DNA of 64,000 bases from Tamaricihabitans halophyticus. Its GTDB lineage: Bacteria > Actinomycetota > Actinomycetes > Mycobacteriales > Pseudonocardiaceae. This document shows positions 58,687 to 64,000 of the stretch, in pieces; positions within the stretch are counted from its first letter, which is position 1, and every line of letters begins with the position of its first letter. The notes below the pieces were generated by a model. It was given only the letters and a program-made list of their open reading frames with translations. It was not told where the DNA came from and made no database searches. The stretch is from the NCBI RefSeq assembly GCF_004340875.1, contig NZ_SLXQ01000002.1, forward strand, positions 124,001-188,000, written 5' to 3'. The position numbers and the translations under genes were made by a program.

Positions 58687-59802
58687 GTGGTAGGGGAGCG
58701 CCCGGTCGGACGAGCAAGAGCCGTCATTGGTGTGGTGCGGGAATCGGCGCAGGGCGAGCGCAGGGTCGCCATGGTGCCCAAGGTGCTCGAACGGTTGTCC
58801 GCCAAGGGAATCGAGGTAGTCGTACAACCGGATGCGGGCGCCGCCGCGTTGATCCCGGACGCACAGTTCGAGCGAGCCGGCGCGAAACTCGCGGACCCGT
58901 GGGCGGCCGATATCGTCGTCAAGGTAGCGCCGCCCACCGAGGCGGAGATCGCGCGGCTGCGCTCCGGCAGTGTGCTCATCGGGTTCCTCGAACCGCAGGT
59001 TCGGCCGGAGATCACCTCGGCGCTGCGCGCGGCCGGCGTGCACGGGTTCGCGATGGAGGCGATACCGCGAATATCCAGGGCGCAGGCGATGGACGCGTTG
59101 TCCTCGCAAGGCAGTATCGCGGGCTATCGGGCGGCCTTGCTTGCGGCCGAGCACCTGACCAGGTTCCTGCCGATGCTGACTACCGCGGCCGGCACGGTGC
59201 CGCCGGCCAGTGTGTTGGTACTCGGCGCGGGCGTGGCCGGCTTGCAGGCCCTGGCCACCGCCCGCCGGTTGGGGGCGCGGACGACTGGCTACGACGTGCG
59301 CCCCGAAGTGGCCGATCAGGTTCGTTCGGTTGGCGCGCAATGGTTGGAACTCGATATCGCGGCCGTGGGTTCGGGCGGGTACGCGCGTGAGCTCACCGAG
59401 GCGGAGCGGGTGGACCAGCAACATCGGCTCACCGACGCGGTGATGGGGTTCGACGCGGTGATCAGTACCGCCCAGGTGCCGGGTCAACCGGCACCGGTAC
59501 TGGTGACCGCTGAGGCCGTTGCCGGTATGCGTGCCGGCAGCGTGGTCGTGGATCTCGCCGGCGCGGGTGGCGGCAACTGTGCGCTGAGTGAACCGGGCGA
59601 AACCGTGGTGCGGGACAACGTCACGGTGTCCGCGCCGCTGAACCTCGCCTCGAGCATGCCGGAACACGCGAGCGAGCTGTACGCGCGCAACGTGCTGGCG
59701 CTGCTGGATGAATTGCTTGATGAGCAGGGAGCACTCGCGGTCGACTTCACCGACGAAGTGGTCGCCGCGACGTGCGTGACCGGACAGGACGGGCAGAGCT
59801 GA
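58687..59802 (+). CDS. pntAA: NAD(P) transhydrogenase subunit alpha part 1
   Basis: A 371-residue soluble NAD(H)-binding subunit. VIGVVRESAQGERRVAMVPK begins the AlaDh/PNT fold, and VLVLGAGVAGLQALATARRLGA is the nucleotide-binding loop. GGGGAG lies six bases before the GTG at 58687; longer starts lack one. With the next two genes it makes the proton-translocating transhydrogenase that balances NADH and NADPH. Confidence 0.92.
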   Translation: MVGERPVGRARAVIGVVRESAQGERRVAMVPKVLERLSAKGIEVVVQPDAGAAALIPDAQFERAGAKLADPWAADIVVKVAPPTEAEIARLRSGSVLIGFLEPQVRPEITSALRAAGVHGFAMEAIPRISRAQAMDALSSQGSIAGYRAALLAAEHLTRFLPMLTTAAGTVPPASVLVLGAGVAGLQALATARRLGARTTGYDVRPEVADQVRSVGAQWLELDIAAVGSGGYARELTEAERVDQQHRLTDAVMGFDAVISTAQVPGQPAPVLVTAEAVAGMRAGSVVVDLAGAGGGNCALSEPGETVVRDNVTVSAPLNLASSMPEHASELYARNVLALLDELLDEQGALAVDFTDEVVAATCVTGQDGQS

Positions 59803-60101
59803 TGTTGCTAGCGAATTTCGCCATCCTGGTACTCGCCGGATTCGTGGGCTATCTGGTGATCTCCAAAGTGCCGAACACCTTGCATACGCCGCTGATGTCC
59901 GGCACGAACGCGATCCACGGCATCGTGCTGCTCGGCGGGCTGGTCGTACTCGGCAGCGGCGCGGACGGGGTGCTGAACAAGGTGCTGCTGGTTACCGCGA
60001 TCACCTTCGGGATGATCAATGTCGTCGGCGGTTTCCTGGTCACCGATCGGATGCTCGGCATGTTCAAGAGCAAGCGCGATCCAGCGGAGCGCGAACGGTG
60101 A
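59802..60101 (+). CDS. pntAB: NAD(P) transhydrogenase subunit alpha part 2
   Basis: A 99-residue membrane subunit with three helices (FAILVLAGFVGYLVISKVP, HGIVLLGGLVVLG, LLVTAITFGMINVVGGFLV). Its ATG shares one base with the preceding stop, and its stop overlaps the pntB start by four bases. Confidence 0.93.
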   Translation: MLLANFAILVLAGFVGYLVISKVPNTLHTPLMSGTNAIHGIVLLGGLVVLGSGADGVLNKVLLVTAITFGMINVVGGFLVTDRMLGMFKSKRDPAERER

Positions 60102-61495
60102 ACTGGCTTACCGAACCCAGCCTGCAGGGCTCGCTGTACATTCTGGCCTTCGCGCTGATCATCTACGGCTTGATGGGAATGACCGGGCCACGTACCGCGG
60201 TCCGGGGTAACTGGATCGCCGCCGGTGGGATGGGCTTGGCCGTCGTCGCGACCTTGCTGTCCGGAATGGCCGATGCCTGGCTGATCGTGCTTGGTCTGGT
60301 GCTCGGCACGGTGATCGGCGTGCCGGCGGCACGGAAGGTCAAGATGACCGCGATGCCGCAGATGGTCGCGTTGTTCAATGGCGTTGGCGGCGGCGCCGTG
60401 GCGCTGATCGCCTGGGTCGAGTACCGCCAGTACGACGGCTTCGCCGAGCAGCCGCTGCATGTCTCGCTCGCCACGCTGTTCGCCGCGCTGGTCGGATCGA
60501 TCTCCTTCTGGGGCTCGTTGGTGGCCTTCGGCAAACTGCAAGAGATCCTGGCCTCCCGCCCGCTCACCCTCGGGCTGGCGCATCGACCGCTGACCGTGCT
60601 GGTCTTCCTTGCCGGCCTCGGCTGCGCGGTTGGTAATCCGCTTGGCATCCGGTCGGAACTATTGATCATCGGCGTACTGGTGTTCGCCGCGCTGTTCGCG
60701 GTACTGATGGTGTTGCCCATCGGCGGTGCGGATATGCCTGTGGTGATCTCGCTGCTGAATGCCTTCACCGGGCTCAGCGCGGCAGCGATGGGACTCGCAC
60801 TGGACAACACCGCGCTGATCGTGGCCGGCATGATCGTGGGCGCCTCCGGGTCGATCCTGACGAATCTGATGGCCAAGGCGATGAATCGCTCCGTGCCGGC
60901 GATCGTGGCTGGTGGGTTCGGTGGTACCGCGAGCGCCGGCGCGCTCGCGGCGATCGGTGATCAGACGGTGCGCGGCACCAGCGCCGCGGACGCCGCGATC
61001 CAGCTCGCCTATGCCAACCAGGTGATCGTGGTTCCCGGCTACGGGATGGCGGTGGCCCAGGCTCAGCACGCCGTACAGGAGATGGCCGAACAACTGGGCA
61101 ACCACGGGGTGCCGGTGTACTACGCGATCCATCCCGTCGCCGGTCGGATGCCGGGGCATATGAACGTGCTGCTTGCCGAGGCCGATGTGCCCTACGACCA
61201 GCTCAAGGAGATGGCCGAGATCAACGGCGAATTCGCGCATACCGATGTCGTGCTGGTGATCGGCGCTAACGACGTGACCAACCCGGCGGCGGAAACCGAT
61301 CCCAACTCACCGATCTACGGGATGCCGATCCTGCGGGTGAACCAGGCGCATTCGACGATCGTGTTGAAACGTTCAATGAGTCCGGGCTTCGCCGGAATCG
61401 ACAACACGCTGTACTTCGAGCCAAAGACCAGCATGCTTTTCGGTGATGCCAAGGGATCGGTGCTGGAAATCACCGCCGAACTCAAGGCACTGTAG
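60098..61495 (+). CDS. pntB: NAD(P) transhydrogenase subunit beta
   Basis: A 465-residue protein. About eight membrane segments precede the soluble NADP(H)-binding domain (VIVVPGYGMAVAQAQHAVQEMAE, then GRMPGHMNVLLAEA and VLVIGANDVTNPAA). It completes the proton-pumping transhydrogenase. Confidence 0.95.
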   Translation: MNWLTEPSLQGSLYILAFALIIYGLMGMTGPRTAVRGNWIAAGGMGLAVVATLLSGMADAWLIVLGLVLGTVIGVPAARKVKMTAMPQMVALFNGVGGGAVALIAWVEYRQYDGFAEQPLHVSLATLFAALVGSISFWGSLVAFGKLQEILASRPLTLGLAHRPLTVLVFLAGLGCAVGNPLGIRSELLIIGVLVFAALFAVLMVLPIGGADMPVVISLLNAFTGLSAAAMGLALDNTALIVAGMIVGASGSILTNLMAKAMNRSVPAIVAGGFGGTASAGALAAIGDQTVRGTSAADAAIQLAYANQVIVVPGYGMAVAQAQHAVQEMAEQLGNHGVPVYYAIHPVAGRMPGHMNVLLAEADVPYDQLKEMAEINGEFAHTDVVLVIGANDVTNPAAETDPNSPIYGMPILRVNQAHSTIVLKRSMSPGFAGIDNTLYFEPKTSMLFGDAKGSVLEITAELKAL

Positions 61496-61506
61496 CTCCC
61501 AGCCAC

Positions 61507-61531
61507 CGCAAGATCCCCAAAGATTGCGATA
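61507..61531 (+). repeat. module-2 repeat with a hairpin, after pntB
   Basis: CGCAA (61507-61511) and TTGCG form a short hairpin inside a module-2-like sequence (CGCAAGATCCCC). An outer CCAGCC/GGCTGG pair adds to the stem. It probably terminates the pnt operon. Confidence 0.55.
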
Positions 61532-61556
61532 GCGGGGCTGGCTGCTCAGGAACCGG

Positions 61557-62858
61557 CTACTCGGGGACGGGGAGCTCGCGTGCGTGCTGTACCAGCTCGA
61601 TCAGTTTCTTGTCGGTGGGACTGGATTCGCCATCCGCCCACACGGCCTGGATCAGGCGAACCCGCGTCTCGCGGACCGAGGTACCGAACGCGGCGCCGTG
61701 CAGAATTCGCTCAGCGCCGGTGCGCTCCGGCTCCTTCAGGTCAAGTGCCTTGATTCCGCCACTTCCAGGGACCTGCGCGGTCTGCTTGAACTCCATCGCC
61801 TGCTCCGGAGCGCCGAACAGCACGATCGCGATCGAGATCCGCGCGGTCCGGCCATCGACGGCCACCTCGTACTCCGCGCGCAGCAGCCGGGTGCAGTCCT
61901 GCCCCTGCAGTTTCGCGGCAAGATCGCCGAAGGCGTGCCCGGCACAGGTAACGTCCTTGCGGGCGGCCGTGCGGGCGAAATCATGACCATCCACCGTGGT
62001 ACTGACCAGCGAGGGCGATGGTTCGGGCGATTCGACAGGACTGGCTGCCGCGTCGCGGCCGCCGCCGGAGCCGCCGCTGATCAGCGCGACGATGATGCCG
62101 ATGACCAGCAGCAGTGCGATCAGTGCGATCGCCGCGATCGGTAGCCAGCGCGGTGGCCTCGTCGCGGCCGGCTCGGCTGCTGGCGGTTCGACTGGCTCGC
62201 TGACGACCTTCGGGAGTAACCGGGTGTCCGCGTTCGCGACTTCCGGGCTCACCGTGTCGCGGAAACCTTCGGCGCGGAGCGCCTCAGCGCTGAGCGGGGG
62301 GCTGTCCGGGGCGAGTTCGGCGAGGATCCGCTGCGCCTGTTCAATCGAGCAGGGCTGGTTGCTTCTGCTGAGCCCGGTAGCCAGGTCGAGCAGATTGCTC
62401 ACCGACGGGTAGACGACGTGTAATCCGCGCTCCAGATCCGCTGCTGGTTGGCTCACGGTTTCCACATATGGCCCGACCGCGACCACCGTTCTGGTCGGAA
62501 TCCCACCGAGCCCCGCCGCGTGCAGCTTGGCCAGGATGGCGTTAACCGGCTGGAGTGATTCGACGGCCGGATTCACCGCGCCGTCCGGTCGGCCGATCGG
62601 CCAGCCGTCGGACTTCCAGGCGGCGGCGAGCGGAGCTTCCAGCCGGATGGCCGGGTCGGGTAATTCGACGCCGACGATCAGCAGTATGCCTTGCGGGAGT
62701 ACCGCGATCGCATCGAGTTGACCAGGGCAGTTCGGCGGTTGCGCGCCAATCAACGCGAGCCCGCCGGCCACTTCGCTCTGCCTGCCGAGCGCGGTCAACG
62801 CCACCCGGACATCCGCGCCGACCTGCGAGGTGTCCTCTCCGATGCGCACCAATCGCAC
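61557..62858 (-). CDS. membrane protein of unknown function with a cytoplasmic N-domain and extracytoplasmic C-domain
   Basis: A 433-residue protein from a GTG at 62858 with GGAGGAA upstream. The N-terminal ~230 residues form a soluble domain (VRIGEDTSQVGADVRVALTAL, then LDAIAVLPQGILLIVGVELPDP). A single membrane helix (WLPIAAIALIALLLVIGIIVALISGG) follows a Pro-rich linker, and the outer domain has two Cys residues (DVTCAGHAFGDLAAKLQGQDC). Family not recognised; a sensor or anti-sigma-like role cannot be excluded. Confidence 0.75.
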   Translation of the reverse strand: MRLVRIGEDTSQVGADVRVALTALGRQSEVAGGLALIGAQPPNCPGQLDAIAVLPQGILLIVGVELPDPAIRLEAPLAAAWKSDGWPIGRPDGAVNPAVESLQPVNAILAKLHAAGLGGIPTRTVVAVGPYVETVSQPAADLERGLHVVYPSVSNLLDLATGLSRSNQPCSIEQAQRILAELAPDSPPLSAEALRAEGFRDTVSPEVANADTRLLPKVVSEPVEPPAAEPAATRPPRWLPIAAIALIALLLVIGIIVALISGGSGGGRDAAASPVESPEPSPSLVSTTVDGHDFARTAARKDVTCAGHAFGDLAAKLQGQDCTRLLRAEYEVAVDGRTARISIAIVLFGAPEQAMEFKQTAQVPGSGGIKALDLKEPERTGAERILHGAAFGTSVRETRVRLIQAVWADGESSPTDKKLIELVQHARELPVPE

Positions 62859-63291
62859 GGTGTTCCTCCGGTATCCGGCGTTCCTACGGCTCGACCCTGG
62901 CTGGCCGGTCGGCGACACTTCCGGCGGTTACGTTAATGCGTCGGGCCCCTGGTGCGGCGCAACCCGCAACGCGGCCGAGAAAATACTACACACGGTTCAA
63001 CAGCTCCCCGGTAAGTGTGTCACTCGATCGTGCTGACTCCCTGGTCAGGTGCTAGGTTGTTTGCCGAGGGTAGGCACTTTTGTTGGCTGACTGCTCGGTT
63101 CCGGGTCAGCATGTTTCGCAGATTACTATCCCTCTTGTGGGTGAGCCTGTGGTGTATACGGGACTCGTGTGGCTAAATGGCATGATTGCAGTGCAGAATG
63201 AATACGGGTTGTCCATGGGTACCAGCCGCGGACCGACCGCCTGACGAGGTCGTAGGGGAAGACGCCCCTCGTCGAACAGCGGAGGTCAGCA
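62859..63291. other. intergenic stretch between divergent genes
   Basis: About 430 bases with no convincing gene. GACGAGG (63242-63248) and CCTCGTC form a short inverted repeat before the DUF3145 gene, and GGAGG near 63281 is that gene's ribosome binding site. The left end holds the promoter of the minus-strand membrane-protein gene. Confidence 0.55.
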
Positions 63292-63795
63292 GTGAGCACT
63301 CGTGGCAGCACCAGTGGTGTGGTGTACGTCCACTCGTCGCCGTCTGCGGTATGTCCGCACGTCGAGTGGGCGATCTCGGGGACGCTTGGTACCCGAGTGG
63401 AGCTGAAGTGGACGGCCCAGCCGGCCGCGCCAGGTCAGCTACGCGCGGAATGCGCGTGGCGGGCCGATCAGGGCATGGGTGCCAAACTCGTGTCCGCGTT
63501 GAAGGCATGGCCGATGCTTCGGTTCGAGGTCACCGAAGACCCCAGTAGTGGCACGGACGGTGAACGATACTGTTTCGCGCCCGGACTGGGGCTCTGGCGC
63601 GCGCGCACCAGCGCGAACGGGGACATCGTGGTAGGTGAGGACCAGCTGCGCGCGCTCGCGTCGAGCGCGCGGGGCGGGGAGGCGTTGGCGCATAAGCTCG
63701 ACGAGCTCCTCGGCAGTAGCTGGGACGAAGCACTCGAACCGTATCGGCGGGCTGGTGACGGCGCGCCGGTTACCTGGTTGCACCAGGTCGGGTAG
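63292..63795 (+). CDS. DUF3145 family protein
   Basis: A 167-residue actinobacterial protein. STSGVVYVHSSPSAVCPHVEWAI and the GERYCFAPGLGLWRARTSANGD segment are characteristic. The family is soluble and its function is unknown. It starts at a GTG with GGAGG seven bases upstream and is followed by a terminator. Confidence 0.92.
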   Translation: MSTRGSTSGVVYVHSSPSAVCPHVEWAISGTLGTRVELKWTAQPAAPGQLRAECAWRADQGMGAKLVSALKAWPMLRFEVTEDPSSGTDGERYCFAPGLGLWRARTSANGDIVVGEDQLRALASSARGGEALAHKLDELLGSSWDEALEPYRRAGDGAPVTWLHQVG

Positions 63796-63816
63796 CCCAC
63801 CTCGGCAGACAAGGCG

Positions 63817-63849
63817 GATGGATTACCGGGCGCCGTTCGGTAATCCATC
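63817..63849 (+). terminator. 12-bp hairpin after the DUF3145 gene
   Basis: GATGGATTACCG (63817-63828) and CGGTAATCCATC (63838-63849) pair perfectly around a nine-base loop. Confidence 0.8.
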
Positions 63850-63867
63850 ACCCCTTACCCTCTCGAC

Positions 63868-64000
63868 ATGTCTCGTGTGCGTCCTCGGCGCTGGTGGCTC
63901 GCTCCCGTGCTCGTCCTCGTGCTCGGGTTGACCGCGGCCGGAGCCTACTTCGCGCGCGATTGGTACGGCGCCGCGGAAGAGGAGACCGGGGGACCGGCGG
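63868..64000 (+). CDS. N-terminal part of an exported or membrane protein
   Basis: An ATG at 63868 opens MSRVRPRRWWLAPVLVLVLG, a basic start and a hydrophobic segment, then TAAGAYFARDWYGAAEEE before the window ends. About 44 codons are present, so only an N-terminal signal or membrane anchor is visible and no family can be assigned. Confidence 0.6.
   Translation, partial: MSRVRPRRWWLAPVLVLVLGLTAAGAYFARDWYGAAEEETGGPA

Overview
The window is chromosomal DNA from a very GC-rich actinobacterium. The gene content fits the Pseudonocardiaceae (Saccharopolyspora/Amycolatopsis-like): DUF5753 XRE regulators paired with DUF397, an actinobacterial DUF3145 protein, IdeR/DmdR-type iron boxes, GTG/TTG starts, many 4-base stop/start overlaps and a three-gene transhydrogenase. 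This is inferred from gene families only; no species is claimed.

Layout. 1-3.8 kb: truncated ECF sigma factor, dnaG with its coupled partner, a trans-aconitate methyltransferase-like gene and a small YtxH-like membrane protein. 4.0-10.13 kb: a decayed genomic island in a tRNA-Asn gene. The intact tRNA and the C-terminal fragment of a tyrosine integrase lie at one end and a degenerate copy of the tRNA 3' half lies at the other. Its cargo is an AAA ATPase, a four-gene operon (two small proteins, a radical SAM/SPASM enzyme with a Cys/Pro-repeat tail, a phosphotransferase-fold protein), an XRE/DUF397 pair and small lipoprotein and Cys-rich genes. 10.2-18.3 kb: a GntR-TetR hybrid regulator divergent from a carotenoid oxygenase, an ABC exporter with its own two-component system, and an L-lactate permease ending in a 38-bp perfect palindrome.

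18.3-27.5 kb is a carbohydrate locus: GH4 glycosidase and DeoR repressor diverge from a PfkB kinase, a lipoprotein sugar-binding protein, two permeases and a secreted PIG-L deacetylase with a carbohydrate-binding region. A tRNA with anticodon CAT follows. 28-34.5 kb is a mixed accessory stretch: quinone oxidoreductase-like enzyme, VapBC-type toxin-antitoxin, ArsR/SRPBCC pair, a second ArsR-like regulator, a BtrH/C39-like protein and a secreted TAP-type peptidase. 34.5-43 kb is a putative acid-sugar catabolic locus: GntR repressor, enolase-superfamily dehydratase, IlvD/Edd dehydratase and an Nramp-related transporter without the DPGN motif. It converges on an operon of a 42-residue membrane peptide, a sodium:solute symporter, a DUF1445 hydro-lyase and a nitrilase. 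A shared 12-bp operator candidate links the regulator and dehydratase promoters.

43-54.4 kb: ROK regulator, second TAP-type peptidase, secreted GHL10/DUF187 hydrolase, ABC exporter coupled to a mini-XRE regulator, CocE-type hydrolase, acyltransferase-3, cysteine-dioxygenase-like cupin. 54.4-58.5 kb: iron-box-controlled siderophore uptake (FhuF-like reductase, binding protein, two FecCD permeases, no ATPase gene). 58.7-61.5 kb: pntAA-pntAB-pntB. 61.5-64 kb: a membrane protein of unknown function, a DUF3145 gene and the start of another exported or membrane protein.

A two-module intergenic repeat recurs in whole or in part at about 10.19, 12.8, 44.7, 54.3 and 61.5 kb. The observations most worth following are the radical SAM operon with the Cys-repeat tail, the tRNA-Asn island boundaries, this repeat family, and the non-canonical Nramp transporter in a sugar-acid operon.
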